From positions 1 through 61,076 of the forward strand of contig CAZSWR010000007.1 in the NCBI GenBank assembly GCA_964610885.1: DNA of 61,076 nt, written 5' to 3'. The translations under genes and the position numbers were made by a program. Below, piece by piece: positions 1 through 9,452 of this stretch; position 1 is the stretch's first letter, and each line of letters opens with the position of its first letter. The notes beneath the pieces are model-generated. The model searched no databases, was not told the origin of the DNA, and saw only the letters and a list, made by a program, of their open reading frames with translations. The stretch is from CAZSWR01 sp964610885. GTDB lineage: Bacteria; Bacteroidota; Ignavibacteria; Kapaibacteriales; UBA2268.

Positions 1-122
1 TTGAGTTCGTATTTTTTTGAATTTTGATATCCATATTGCACCCTAATTTATATTTAAATTCACTGCGGTTCGCCCGCCAAGTGATTATAATCTCACGATT
101 GTTCCATACCCTTTGAACTTCA

Positions 123-1994
123 TTAAAACTCGTAAGTTGCGTTCAAATCGCGAGGTATTGATTTCAATTGTTCAACTTCTTTTTTGACTTCTTCGGTCAT
201 TTTTCCGTATTTTTCCATGAAGCGGCCGGCCTCCTGATAATCGCCTTTGGCCTGGATGGTGAGGATTTTTTTAGCAAGTTCGCCGACTTTGTCGAAGAAA
301 ATGGCTTCGTTGATGGACAGTTTGCCTTTTGCATCCTTGACGATGGCTCCGACCTCGCGGAGGTAGTTCAGCTGGATCATGTTTGCAGCGCCGTGGGCGT
401 CTTCTGCTCCGAAGCGGATCGAACGGTACAGGCCGGCTAAGTATGTTGCCATAGCTTTTTTGGCTCCATCGCCTTTCAGCACACCCTTTTCGATCAGGTG
501 TTTGTGGTTGTACATCGAAAGGATGTCTGCTTTGGCCTCTTCGATGCAAGAATATTTCTCTTGGAGTGCCTTGCGGACTGTCAGTTGGTCATTGCCAAAA
601 ACGTAGTCGCGGCCGAGCGTGTGGGACACTTCGTGGAGGGACACGAACGACGTGAAGGAGTATTTATCGACGAATTTAACCCAATCGGGGGAAAGGAGCG
701 CTTTGGCGACCGGTACGACAATTTTGTCGAACTTGGCTTCCATCAGGTTCTTGTACATATTGTTTTTGCCACCCTTGGCTTCGCGCACTTTGGGGTCGTT
801 CGGGAGCGATGCGGCAATGGTTTTAACGCCATTATTGCAGTCGCCGCCGAAGAAGGCAACGTTCACGATATTGATTTGGCTTCCGTCCATCGAACCGGCT
901 TTCTTGCGAAGGTACTGAGGTTCGGTGGGCAGATTGGCCTCGAAGTAGTCGATAAGCGATTTAAACTGTTCGAATTGCTGGGTGGCAGCCGAATCTTTGA
1001 TCATCACGACGGCTTCGTAAGCTGTTTTGTAGTTGAAGATTGCGTCTTCGTAGTTTTCTATCGGGCCGATAACGAAATCGATTTTGCTGTCTTTCATGTC
1101 CATCCAGAGCATATCGCTATCGAAGTATTCATCGGATTCGATTGCTTTGGCGCGGGCGGTCAGGTATGCCTTGAAGGCAGCATCGTCGGCGAGTTCGGCA
1201 GCTTCGCGGATCAAGCGGGCCAATTCCTTGGTTTCGGGATATGCCACGTGGTAAGGAACCGCGACCAAGTCTTTGCCTTGCCTTTTGACGATGGTGTATT
1301 GGCTTTCGAGGTCATCTTTTTTTGTAGGATTGGCCTTGACGTAGCCTTCGAATTCCTCTTTGGTCATGTCTATCGGATAGAAGTTCCCGACGGGAAGGCG
1401 GAATTTGGCTCCCGGGCCGACGAATCTTTCGTTATCGTTGAGGATGTCGTACGGGCCATAGTTGAGCATAAGGAATTTGTATTGCAGTTCGACGAGCTTC
1501 ATATCGATGTCGTTGTTTTTCTTGGCAAGGATTTTCTGAAGGCTGTCGCGGATGGCGATTGCATCGTGCGAAGTCTGTTGCCAGAAAATTCTGTCGGCAA
1601 TGTGGCCGGCCTGGCAGAGTTTTTTAACCAATTTCTTTTCTCTTTCGGTCAGGCCTTTCATTGGGGCCGAGATACGTACGGGAGCGAAGGATTTCACCTT
1701 TGCGTCGAGGTCTTTGCGAATCGATTCGTTTGCTTTGAAACGTTCGTTCTGAGCAGCCTGGAATTCTTTGTTAGCTTGTTTGATAGAATCTCTATACTTT
1801 GCAGCTTCTTCCTTCGTCATTTGAGGCTTCGAATTGGATTTGGCTTTGATTTCGGCGCGTTTGGCCTCGGCAGCTTTCTTTATTGCTTCCATTTTTTCTT
1901 TGTTTTGTTGGCCCTTTGTGTACGGCGTGGTCTGTGCGAAAGCCACAGTACCGGCGAAAAGAACCATTAATGAGATAGAAACCAATTTTTTCAT
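123..1994 (-). CDS. Secreted M49 (dipeptidyl-peptidase III-like) zinc peptidase
   Basis: This is probably a periplasmic or exported zinc metallopeptidase that trims peptides from the N-terminus. Residues 1-20 form a clear signal peptide ending in VAFA before QTTPY. Residues about 27-105 are very rich in Lys, Glu and Ala and should form a coiled coil. The catalytic signature is HEVSH at 454-458 followed by EEAKAD at 485-490. That matches the M49 layout of HExxGH plus EEC(K/R)A(D/E), but with a five-residue HExxH; a pentapeptide form is known in the Caldithrix enzyme. The metal ligands would be H454, H458 and a Glu of the EEAKAD motif. The protein is 623 aa and has no T9SS sorting domain. It stands alone on the minus strand, about 240 bases from the next gene. 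The peptidase family call is firm; strict dipeptidyl specificity is inferred. Confidence 0.8.
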   Translation of the reverse strand: MKKLVSISLMVLFAGTVAFAQTTPYTKGQQNKEKMEAIKKAAEAKRAEIKAKSNSKPQMTKEEAAKYRDSIKQANKEFQAAQNERFKANESIRKDLDAKVKSFAPVRISAPMKGLTEREKKLVKKLCQAGHIADRIFWQQTSHDAIAIRDSLQKILAKKNNDIDMKLVELQYKFLMLNYGPYDILNDNERFVGPGAKFRLPVGNFYPIDMTKEEFEGYVKANPTKKDDLESQYTIVKRQGKDLVAVPYHVAYPETKELARLIREAAELADDAAFKAYLTARAKAIESDEYFDSDMLWMDMKDSKIDFVIGPIENYEDAIFNYKTAYEAVVMIKDSAATQQFEQFKSLIDYFEANLPTEPQYLRKKAGSMDGSQINIVNVAFFGGDCNNGVKTIAASLPNDPKVREAKGGKNNMYKNLMEAKFDKIVVPVAKALLSPDWVKFVDKYSFTSFVSLHEVSHTLGRDYVFGNDQLTVRKALQEKYSCIEEAKADILSMYNHKHLIEKGVLKGDGAKKAMATYLAGLYRSIRFGAEDAHGAANMIQLNYLREVGAIVKDAKGKLSINEAIFFDKVGELAKKILTIQAKGDYQEAGRFMEKYGKMTEEVKKEVEQLKSIPRDLNATYEF

Positions 1995-2234
1995 TTTATT
2001 TCTTAACCTCTTTCTATAATTAGTATAAATTTCAAAAGCAATTTAATGAAATTGTTTCAATTTGCAATATCAAATTAATCCTTCCAGCACCGTCAAAATG
2101 AAAAAAGTTTTTAACAGAATAATATATTATTATATAGAATGTACAATAATATATATTTATTCTTACAATTTTAATATTGAATATTAAGAAGATAGAGTTG
2201 CTTAGCATATAATTACTGTGGTGTTTAGCCTGGA

Positions 2235-3452
2235 TTATTTAAACCTGATCGCCCGAATTGGTGTGATGCCCGTGGAAACCAAGGCCGGGACCAACGTGGC
2301 GATGAATCCCAAAAGAGTGGAACACGATAGCACTATCAAATAATGCATGCCCACAATCCGAACTGGCAATTCGTCCAAGAAATATACCTCGCCCTTCAGG
2401 CTGATGATCCCGAATTGGGACTGCAAAATGCAGAACAAAAGCGCCACCGCGCAGCCCACTACCGAACCCCAAAATGCAAGCGCCGTGCCCTTGAATATGA
2501 ATACCGAAACGACTGCTCGGCTCTTCATTCCCAATGCACGCAAAATGCCAATCGTGTGCGTCTTCTCGACGATCGTCAGCAGCAGCGATGTGATAATATT
2601 CAGCACTGCAACCAAACTAATCAGTCCCAGCACAATCGGAATCGGTTTTTTCTGCAAATCGATCCAAGCGAACATAGAGCCGTTTTGCTCCTGCATCGAA
2701 AGCGCAAAGAACGGATAGCCCAGCGTTTCGGTCATCGACCGGGCCAAATGCGGCGCGGCCATCGGGTCGCGGACGTATATCTCGTATCCTGTTACGGAAT
2801 TGGCCTCGAGGCGGAAGAGCTTTGTCGCCGTGGCGATATCGCAAAAAGCCACCACATCGTCATATTTGGCCATTCCGGTTTCGTAGATTCCGCTCACCGC
2901 GAACCTCGTGGCGTCCGGCGAAAGCCCTTGGTCGGATTCGCTCACGGTGAAAACAGTTACTTTCGCGCCTGTATCGAGTTTCATTTTGTCGGCGAGCCTC
3001 CGGCTGATGATAATACCTTTCGTATCGGCGCCGAAGTCGAAGTTGCTGGCGACCATCCTCTCGCGGACGCCCGAGCGGAACGATTCGCGATCCACGCCGC
3101 GAAGCACTATGCCTTCGGTAGTGGTCGGCGATTTGATTAAGCATTCCTTTTCGGCGAGCGGAGAAATGGAAGTGATTTCGGGGTATTTAGCCGGGAGCAC
3201 CTTCATCACATTGTCCTTCTCTGGCAGCGGCAATCGGTCGGAACCGCCCAGGCTTATGTGCGACGTGAAACGAGCGGCGTTTTCGTGCAGTTCGTAATCG
3301 AAGCCCTCGAGCACCGACAAAGAAATAATAAGTGCCATGCTGCCGAGCATGACACTTATGAATGCGACCAAACGGGCAAAACCAATATAGTTACTATTGC
3401 CCGCCCCACGTGATATTTTTTTCGATACTAACCTACTTAAGCCAAGATTCAT
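2235..3452 (-). CDS. LolC/LolE-type ABC transporter permease (FtsX family)
   Basis: This is an inner-membrane permease that probably extracts lipoproteins from the inner membrane for transfer to the outer membrane. At 405 aa it has the usual size. An N-terminal transmembrane helix at about residues 26-48 leads into LEGFDYEL, close to the LolC/E pattern of a helix followed by xxGF. A large periplasmic MacB-like domain follows, and the last third has three helices of the FtsX type, with the usual GILRALGMKSR loop between the first two. No LolD ATPase lies beside it, so the partner must be encoded elsewhere. Related FtsX permeases serve other exporters, so the Lol assignment is likely rather than certain. 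Confidence 0.8.
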   Translation of the reverse strand: MNLGLSRLVSKKISRGAGNSNYIGFARLVAFISVMLGSMALIISLSVLEGFDYELHENAARFTSHISLGGSDRLPLPEKDNVMKVLPAKYPEITSISPLAEKECLIKSPTTTEGIVLRGVDRESFRSGVRERMVASNFDFGADTKGIIISRRLADKMKLDTGAKVTVFTVSESDQGLSPDATRFAVSGIYETGMAKYDDVVAFCDIATATKLFRLEANSVTGYEIYVRDPMAAPHLARSMTETLGYPFFALSMQEQNGSMFAWIDLQKKPIPIVLGLISLVAVLNIITSLLLTIVEKTHTIGILRALGMKSRAVVSVFIFKGTALAFWGSVVGCAVALLFCILQSQFGIISLKGEVYFLDELPVRIVGMHYLIVLSCSTLLGFIATLVPALVSTGITPIRAIRFK

Positions 3453-3613
3453 GTTGCCAATCAGTAATAATCATAATTTTTTTACTCATCGAAGCATTCA
3501 CAGACTCGACTAAGAGCGGAATTTGTTTGTCATCATTAATTTACCGAAAGTCTGTGTCCTGCGCTCGGAAGGCCGCCGGACTAAAGCTTCAACTCGGCAA
3601 CATTGGTTTGGAA

Positions 3614-4330
3614 TTATTTCGTTGATTTCCGAATCTTGCCGCTACCAACTGATTTCGCCGAGAAATCTGTCGGACTGCCTTTGTATTCGACGTCGCCCGA
3701 ACCCATGATGGAGATATACAGTTCCTTTTCGGCGGCCACGAACGAATTGCCGGAACCCATGATTTCGACCTTTGTGGCTCTCGATTCCAAGTCAAAACAA
3801 TTTGCATTGCCCGAACCGGTGATTTCCACGTAGTTTTTGTCAGTTTTCCCTTTGATCATAACGTTGCCGGAACCTGCGATTTCGACTTTAATGTTATTAG
3901 CCTCAATCGAATTGAAATTGATATCGCCGGAGCCATTGATGCCGAAGTGGACATTGTCCCCTTTGAAATTCCCGACAGCATTAATAAATCCGGAACCGTT
4001 CATCAGGAAAGTTGTGGCATCTTTGATCTGGAGTTTGACCCTCAGGGCGGTGGGGCGTATGTTTTCTTTGGACGTGATCGAGAGCTTGCCACCGAAGAGG
4101 CGAGTCTCGATGAGCGGCAGTATGTCGTCGTCGGTTTCGATTTCCACTTTGTCCGAAGTGCCCTCGGTGATAGTAATATCGGCCGAACACTCGCACATGA
4201 CGCCGTTCATCACACCGATGGTGCGTTCTTCCTTTTTCAAATTGCCGGAGCCGGACTGCATGATGCTATTGGCACACGACGTGAGCGCAAACGCAAACAG
4301 TAATGACAAACAAAGAACGATTTTTTTCAT
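3614..4330 (-). CDS. DUF2807 (head-GIN) lipoprotein
   Basis: This is a probable outer-membrane or periplasmic lipoprotein of the DUF2807 (putative auto-transporter adhesin, head GIN) family, common in Bacteroidota and of unknown molecular role. The chosen ATG gives MKKIVLCL, a hydrophobic stretch and the lipobox LTSC, with the lipidated Cys near residue 18; an upstream in-frame start would add six residues before the signal and is less likely. The mature protein is a right-handed beta-structure built from repeated short strands with GSGN/GSGD turns (NGSGFIN, NGSGDIN, AGSGNV, TGSGNA, MGSGNS, MGSGDV). That Gly-Ser-Gly ladder is the family hallmark. No neighbour suggests a function. Confidence 0.85.
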   Translation of the reverse strand: MKKIVLCLSLLFAFALTSCANSIMQSGSGNLKKEERTIGVMNGVMCECSADITITEGTSDKVEIETDDDILPLIETRLFGGKLSITSKENIRPTALRVKLQIKDATTFLMNGSGFINAVGNFKGDNVHFGINGSGDINFNSIEANNIKVEIAGSGNVMIKGKTDKNYVEITGSGNANCFDLESRATKVEIMGSGNSFVAAEKELYISIMGSGDVEYKGSPTDFSAKSVGSGKIRKSTK

Positions 4331-4503
4331 AAATACTCCGATTGGCAAAATTACAAAATATGTTTATATTCACTTACAGTTAATACGCAGGCGATTGAAA
4401 AAAGTTCGTTAGGATTTGCAAAGCTTTGATATAGAAATGCTTTCGTGAATTTCTGCCCAAACAGTGGGTTAGGATCCTGCCAGAAATAGTATTGATCAGC
4501 CAT

Positions 4504-4636
4504 GGGGCTGTCTCAAAAGCCCGAAAAACTGTAGTTTTGTCATGTTGAACGAAGTGAAACATCCATATATTACAATGACTTATGAGTGGCTATGGATTCT
4601 TCACTTCGTTCAGAATGACTTTTTTGAGACAGCCCC
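4504..4636. repeat. MITE-like element A, copy 1
   Basis: A 133-base noncoding element has perfect 15-base terminal inverted repeats, GGGGCTGTCTCAAAA at the left and its complement at the right. Inside, a second inverted pair (GAACGAAGTGAA and TTCACTTCGTTC) lies near the two ends, so the whole element can fold on itself. A diverged copy lies at 56928-57061. There is no coding capacity, so movement would need a transposase supplied from elsewhere. It fills part of the 680-base gap between the DUF2807 gene and the glycerophosphodiesterase. Confidence 0.8.
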
Positions 4637-4641
4637 TTCGA

Positions 4642-4775
4642 TACAAGCCACATCTCCAATATTATCAATGTATTTGCACATAACGTTCTTTAGCCCCCTT
4701 AGAAAAATGGGGTTGGGTGATTTCTCGATATTTCAATGACTTATCGCGATGTGTGCAATGGGGCAAGCCCCATTG
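4642..4775 (-). repeat. Modular repeat B, copy 1 (hairpin plus conserved 95-base block)
   Basis: Read on the minus strand, a 20-base hairpin CAATGGGGCTTGCCCCATTG (4756-4775) is followed by a block of about 95 bases containing AAATCACCCAACCCCA, GGGGGCTAAAGAA and ACATTGATAATATT. Related blocks occur at 25406-25529 and 28026-28175 on the plus strand. It abuts element A. It is noncoding and its function is unknown. Confidence 0.65.
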
Positions 4776-4811
4776 TGGCTTATCAAAGACTTACACGGAA
4801 TCCGACACCCA

Positions 4812-4838
4812 ATACCCTATACCCTATACCCTATACCC
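4812..4838. repeat. Short tandem repeat, 7-base unit
   Basis: About three and a half copies of ACCCTAT follow each other upstream of the glycerophosphodiesterase gene. It may be slippage-prone; nothing shows that it affects expression. Confidence 0.7.
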
Positions 4839-5011
4839 CGTGCTTCCATATTTCTTGTCTTTTTCAAAAGGCTGCTAGGCCGAACAAATACTATCCACGC
4901 GCCCGATACGAAGCAAACGGGCGAAAGCGAAAATTCATAAGCACGAAATTCCTGATTTTTTATTAATTTAGAAATTAGGATTGTTTGTAATTGGAAATTT
5001 GGACTTTGAGT

Positions 5012-5776
5012 ATGTTTAGTGTCGAAGAATTTGCTAAGGGAAACGATATATTCGTCGTGGCGCACAGGGGCGCTTCGGGCAGCGCACCCGAAAATACTCT
5101 TACGTCGTTCCGCCGGGCCATTGCCTCCGGCGTCAGAATGATCGAAATCGATTGCCATTTCACCACCGACGGCCGCGTCGCTGTCCTGCACGACCTGGAC
5201 CGCGTCCAGCAATTCCTTTCGACCGACAGGACTGAGTTCTCGTTCGAGGAGCTTTCGCGTGTCGATGCCGGCGGTTGGTTCAGCGACGAATTCCGTGGCG
5301 AAAAAATTCCATCGCTCGACGAAGTGCTCGACCTCGTCATGGACCGCGCCTTCCTCAATATCGAAATCAAGGTCAATAACTTGGCCTCCGATATGCAAAA
5401 AATTGACAACCTTACGAAGCTGATCATCGACAAAAAAATGGACGACCAAGTATTGCTCAGCTCGTTCCAACACGAACTAATTCAAAGGATCAAACACGAG
5501 CACCCCAGCCTCCACACCGGAGCCATCAAAATTCCCGGCGACGAACGTTTGCCCTCCGAAATCGCAAAATCGACCGGCTGCTCGGCCTTCGTTTGCGACA
5601 TCGAAGAGATTAACCAAGAGATTTCGGACGACGCCGAACGCAATGGCATCATCGTCGGAGTCTATTCGATCGATACGCCTGAGCAACTCGACTTTATACT
5701 GAAATTTAAAGTGCAGGCTCTCGCCACTAATTTCCCTGAGCTGATTCTTCAAGAATTGAAAAAACGTGGCATCTGA
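5012..5776 (+). CDS. Glycerophosphodiester phosphodiesterase
   Basis: This enzyme hydrolyses glycerophosphodiesters from phospholipid turnover into glycerol-3-phosphate and an alcohol. The GDPD signature is near the N-terminus: VAHRGASG with the catalytic His-Arg, APENT with the Glu, and IEIDCHFTTDGRVAVLHD with metal-binding Glu and Asp and the second catalytic His. The remaining TIM-barrel motifs (IPSLDEVLDL, LNIEIK) are intact and the length of 254 aa is normal. ATG at 5012 was chosen because it leaves a short leader before the HRG motif; a TTG 21 bases upstream is possible. There is no signal peptide, so it should be cytoplasmic. It appears to be a single-gene unit. Confidence 0.92.
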   Translation: MFSVEEFAKGNDIFVVAHRGASGSAPENTLTSFRRAIASGVRMIEIDCHFTTDGRVAVLHDLDRVQQFLSTDRTEFSFEELSRVDAGGWFSDEFRGEKIPSLDEVLDLVMDRAFLNIEIKVNNLASDMQKIDNLTKLIIDKKMDDQVLLSSFQHELIQRIKHEHPSLHTGAIKIPGDERLPSEIAKSTGCSAFVCDIEEINQEISDDAERNGIIVGVYSIDTPEQLDFILKFKVQALATNFPELILQELKKRGI

Positions 5777-5919
5777 AAAGAAACCATTCTGCGCTCGGTT
5801 TGGCCAGATTCCTGGCATGGGTAAGCATTTTTAAAATGAATAGTATTAGATGCAACGAGACTCGATGCGGTTGTTTAGTGTTGAAATTTTTTTTGTATAA
5901 TATTTAGCTGACAAAGAAA

Positions 5920-7404
5920 TTGACTCAAAGTTCTCAGAAAAGCAAGATTAAATCTCTGGCCGGCGACACGGCGATATATGGCACCTTTACGATTCTCGGC
6001 CGGTTCCTAACCTTCCTGCTGACTCCTTTCTATACGAACTATATGAACATGAGCGAGAATGCGGACATCATCCAGATTTTCGCCGTGTTGGCCTTTGTCA
6101 ACGTCGTCAATTGCTTCGGCATGGAAGCAGCCTTCTTTCGATTCAACCGAAAGGACGACCCAGCCACCACACGGAAAGTATTCTCACACGCCTATATAAT
6201 AATAGCTGCGATTGCGTTCGCCACCTCGGCCCTCGGTTTCGTGTTTGCCGAGGAAATCGCGCCTGCGTTCACGTCCATGGAACGGGGCGCCGACCTGATG
6301 CGCCTGATCTGCATTATTCCGTTTTTGGACGCCTTGGTAATCGTCCCATACGCACTATTGCGCTCCACTCGCCGCGCAAAGAAGTTTGCCTCGACAAGGT
6401 TTTTCGTGATTGTATGTTCAGTCGCGCTTAATATTTTCTTCGTGGTTGGGCTGCGCGCAGGCTCTTTCGGCGTCATCTGGGCGCAATTGCTGGCAAATCT
6501 GATTTGCGTCGTCGTGCTGTTCCCCGAGCTTAAGCAATATTTGGAATGGAAATTCGACAAGCAACTGGCCAAGGAAATGCTGCGTTTCGGCGCACCAACT
6601 GTCCCGGCCAACGTCTCGGCAATAGTTATGCAGCTGGCCGACCGCCCAATTCTCAAAGCATTTGCCAACGACGAGCAGATGGCCATTTACGGCGTAAATC
6701 GGCGGCTTGCCATCCCGATGATGCTCTTTGTGGCAGTCTTCGAGTACGCCTGGAAGCCGTTCTACCTTTCCAATTTCGAAGAAGAGGGCGCCAAGCAGCT
6801 ATACGCCAGAGTGCTTTCGTATTTCACGCTCGTCAGTGCTGTTGTGTTTCTCGGCTCTTCGTTCTTCATGGAATACGTGGTCAGGATACCGTTTTTCGGA
6901 GGTAAGCACTTGATTCAGCAGGACTATTGGTCCGGGCTGGGCGTGGTGCCGATCATCCTTGCGGGATATTACTTCAATGGCGTCTATACGAACGTTTCGG
7001 CCGGGTTCCACATCACGAAGCGGACAGAATTCTTTCCGCTATCGATTGGCATCGCTGCCATAGTGAACTTGGCAATAAACATATTTCTTGTGCCGGTTTT
7101 TGGGTATCCGGCGTCGGCGTGGGCCGCGCTAATTGCATACGTAATAGCTGCCGGAATGCTGCTCTACCACCAACGAAAGATCTATCCGATTGAATACGAA
7201 TGGAAGAGATTGGGCCTGCTGATCGCCATAACGACAATAGTATATTTAGTTACGGATTACGCGACCATGGGAATGGAATTGTGGCTGAAATTCTTCGCGC
7301 GCATGGCGGCCTGTTGCGCATTTGTGGCACTGCTTTTCATCACCAAATTTTTCTCGATTGGCGAAATGCAAAGCCTGCGAGGAATGGTCAGAAGGAAGAA
7401 ATAA
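5920..7404 (+). CDS. Polysaccharide flippase / oligosaccharide exporter (MOP superfamily)
   Basis: This is a multi-helix inner-membrane protein of the Wzx/MATE-like superfamily, expected to flip lipid-linked oligosaccharide units across the membrane. The 494 aa contain about 12-14 hydrophobic segments spread evenly, starting with LAGDTAIYGTFTILGRFLTF, which is typical of the polysaccharide biosynthesis protein family. The first half ends with a helix pair followed by LAKEMLRFGAPTVPANVS, the usual start of the second half. Translation appears to begin at TTG; the nearest in-frame ATG would remove the first helix. No glycosyltransferase lies next to it, but the surface polysaccharide operon begins 1.4 kb downstream on the other strand. 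The substrate is not known. Confidence 0.85.
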   Translation: MTQSSQKSKIKSLAGDTAIYGTFTILGRFLTFLLTPFYTNYMNMSENADIIQIFAVLAFVNVVNCFGMEAAFFRFNRKDDPATTRKVFSHAYIIIAAIAFATSALGFVFAEEIAPAFTSMERGADLMRLICIIPFLDALVIVPYALLRSTRRAKKFASTRFFVIVCSVALNIFFVVGLRAGSFGVIWAQLLANLICVVVLFPELKQYLEWKFDKQLAKEMLRFGAPTVPANVSAIVMQLADRPILKAFANDEQMAIYGVNRRLAIPMMLFVAVFEYAWKPFYLSNFEEEGAKQLYARVLSYFTLVSAVVFLGSSFFMEYVVRIPFFGGKHLIQQDYWSGLGVVPIILAGYYFNGVYTNVSAGFHITKRTEFFPLSIGIAAIVNLAINIFLVPVFGYPASAWAALIAYVIAAGMLLYHQRKIYPIEYEWKRLGLLIAITTIVYLVTDYATMGMELWLKFFARMAACCAFVALLFITKFFSIGEMQSLRGMVRRKK

Positions 7405-7480
7405 GTGGCGGTTCTATGAGATTTGAGCGTTGGATTTTGAATAGAATCATCTTATTAGTATTATTTAGGATGTATGTTGC

Positions 7481-7688
7481 TATCGTTTTAGATGGGTCGA
7501 GTTATTTGAATTTTTAAACCTCCCCTCCAGTCCCCTCCTTGCCAAGGAGGGGATGAGAAAACCTTTGCGAAGCGAAGGGTTTCTGGGGTGGTTAGGAATA
7601 AATAAACACAAGATGAATGTTTCCAGATTCAACTGATACTGTCTTTATAGGCGTATCGTAATCTACCCACACAAAGCGTTTTAGAGTC
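7481..7688. repeat. Noncoding element C, copy 1 (about 208 bases)
   Basis: This element fills most of the gap before the DUF1207 gene. Its ends are inverted versions of a motif close to CTATAACGTTTTGTGTGGGT. The interior has CCTCCCCT...CCTTGCCAAGGAGGGG, then GGGTTTCTGGGGTGGTTA and CCAGATTCAACTGA. The same arrangement is found at 28377-28585, and its left part at 56871-56925. There is no reading frame of note. Confidence 0.75.
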
Positions 7689-7728
7689 GAAGATAATAGA
7701 TTTGTCATAAAATATAATTTTATTGAAA

Positions 7729-8535
7729 ATGAAAACAAAATTACTCGCTTTGTTGCTAATTGCTTTCGCAGCGACGCTTCCCGCAGCTGCTTTCGAGAAC
7801 CTGCTTTTCCGGCCGCTCGTGGCGAACACTTTCGAGCCGCGCGTGGGGTGCTCGTACCGCGAATCCGACGAGAAAGTGCGCTTGGACATCGGCGCATCGA
7901 TCGATTTGGCCGAGTTCAAGATTGGCAGCGATTTGATGCGAATCGGTGGCGATTTCTTCACGTACACAAGGCTTCGCACCGCTGGCAACATGAAATTCCC
8001 GGTGGAAACTTCCGATTATTATTTTGGTTTGAATGCCAGTTCGCGCTTCAAATTCTTGGATCGGGACTTCACGGCGCGGCTTCGCGTGGCGCATATTTCG
8101 TCGCACGTAGTCGATGGGCTGGCCAACGATACAATTCTCACGCGCATGCCATTTGTTTACAGCCGCGAATTCGTCGATGCGGCCCTTGCAACTGAATTCG
8201 GGCCAGTCCGGCCGTATATTGGGCTTTGCTACGTTTTTTCGACCAAGCCGAAGGACCCGGAACCGATCGTATTGCAGTTGGGCGCGGACGTGGACTATCC
8301 TCTGTCGTTTGCCAATTGGGTGCACGTCTCTGCGGGCTACGACTTCAAACTTCCCGGTATCGACGGCGTCTATGCTGGCGTGAATACTGCTCAGCTTGGC
8401 CTGCTCTTCAAGACCAGCGCCCACACGGGCATCTTTGCCGGCGCCTACCTGTTCGACGGCCGCAGCATCCACGGTATGTTCTACCGCGAACGCGATTCCT
8501 ATGGCGGCTTCGGATTCCAATTGGTTATTGATTAA
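7729..8535 (+). CDS. DUF1207-family outer-membrane protein
   Basis: This is a predicted outer-membrane beta-barrel of the DUF1207 family, function unknown. A signal peptide (MKTKLLALLLIAFAATLPAAA) precedes FENLLFRPLVANTFEPRVG, which matches the family's opening pattern of ...PL.ADP..PR.G. Other family-like blocks are RLDIGASID, GGDFFTYTRLR and KFPVETSDYYFGLN. The chain alternates polar and hydrophobic residues and ends in GGFGFQLVID. ATG at 7729 was preferred to the TTG two codons upstream because it starts the signal peptide cleanly. It is followed by a hairpin at 8591-8627. Confidence 0.8.
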   Translation: MKTKLLALLLIAFAATLPAAAFENLLFRPLVANTFEPRVGCSYRESDEKVRLDIGASIDLAEFKIGSDLMRIGGDFFTYTRLRTAGNMKFPVETSDYYFGLNASSRFKFLDRDFTARLRVAHISSHVVDGLANDTILTRMPFVYSREFVDAALATEFGPVRPYIGLCYVFSTKPKDPEPIVLQLGADVDYPLSFANWVHVSAGYDFKLPGIDGVYAGVNTAQLGLLFKTSAHTGIFAGAYLFDGRSIHGMFYRERDSYGGFGFQLVID

Positions 8536-8590
8536 CCGGACATTATCAAGCAAAGCCGGAACGAATGCTGAATGAATGGGATATTATTAG

Positions 8591-8627
8591 AAACTGGCAT
8601 TACCAATCCGAATGGTAGCGCCAGTTT
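8591..8627 (+). terminator. Hairpin after the DUF1207 gene, probable terminator
   Basis: AAACTGGC-ATTACC pairs with GGTAGC-GCCAGTTT around a nine-base loop, 55 bases after the stop codon. The following T tract is short, so it may be a weak terminator or an mRNA end stabiliser. Confidence 0.5.
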
Positions 8628-8684
8628 ATTCATATATATCAGCTGCTTACATCATTCCAGAAACTAATTGAAAAAAGATGAGAT

Positions 8685-8700
8685 TCCCGCCTACGCGGGA
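8685..8700. repeat. Short palindrome TCCCGC-ctac-GCGGGA
   Basis: A six-base-pair stem with a four-base loop. A related palindrome lies at 60167-60184. Such short GCGGGA repeats are common intergenic repeats. Confidence 0.5.
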
Positions 8701-8828
8701 TTGACATAAGCAGTTATTACAACTTGAAAACGATATTACACTCGAATTCTCAACAAGAAGTATGTCCGAAGGGCTGGGTGGATTTTATATTGCGCGCCGT
8801 TGTTGCTCCCAGGTGTGAAATGATCAAA

Positions 8829-9452
8829 TCATTTTGCAGACGGTTTCCTGTGCGCTTTTACGAGCAAATACAAGCCCCACACAGCAATCAGGGCGATAAT
8901 GACGAATAGAATTACTCTTCCGTATTCGCTGACGTAATCGCTGGCCAATTCCCAGTTGTGGCCGAATTCCACACCGAGCAAAAGTATGAAAGAGTTCCAA
9001 ACAAGTGAGCTGATAACGGATAGCACGACAGTACGCGCGAAACGCAGGTGCGAAATCCCGGCAAAAAACGAAATGACGGCCCTCGTGCCCGAGAGGAAGC
9101 GGTTGGCGACGATAAGCCAGTAGCCGTATTTTTTGAACCAATCCTCCGGCTTTCGCAGTGTCTCCTCGGACAGGAATTTTATGCGATTCGTTTCGATTAC
9201 TTTGTTCCCAAACAGCTTCCCAAGCCAAAACATTAAAATGAAACCAAGAGTGGACCCAATAGTGGAGGCCACAAGCATAGTAAAGAAATCAACTTTCCCG
9301 ATGCCGACAAGCGTCCCAAGCACCAGAAGCATTGTATCCCCGGGAATCGGTGGAAATACATTTTCAGTAAAATTTACAAGCAATGCCAAAAACAGAATCC
9401 CAAGGACAGGAACCTCGGGACTCATTATAAACTCGACAAATTGCTCGATCAT
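8829..9452 (-). CDS. DedA-family membrane protein
   Basis: This is an integral inner-membrane protein of the DedA/SNARE-associated family. Members include the undecaprenyl-phosphate translocases that return the C55 lipid carrier to the cytoplasmic face. The 207 aa show FPPIPGDTMLLVLGTL near the start, the re-entrant PxxPGE/D-type motif, and NRFLSGTRAVISFFAGIS, the second family signature with its conserved Arg residues. ATG at 9452 overlaps the TGA of the polysaccharide export gene in an ATGA arrangement, so the two are translationally coupled; a longer in-frame start would run deep into that gene. The C-terminus is basic (KAHRKPSAK). The operon position supports a role in recycling polyprenyl phosphate for surface glycan assembly; this is inferred. 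Confidence 0.88.
   Translation of the reverse strand: MIEQFVEFIMSPEVPVLGILFLALLVNFTENVFPPIPGDTMLLVLGTLVGIGKVDFFTMLVASTIGSTLGFILMFWLGKLFGNKVIETNRIKFLSEETLRKPEDWFKKYGYWLIVANRFLSGTRAVISFFAGISHLRFARTVVLSVISSLVWNSFILLLGVEFGHNWELASDYVSEYGRVILFVIIALIAVWGLYLLVKAHRKPSAK

Noticed and set aside
498..1970. 490-codon plus-strand frame opposite the M49 peptidase
   Set aside because: It is the mirror of a real gene: Phe-, Val- and Asp-rich with no domain, caused by codon bias on the opposite strand.
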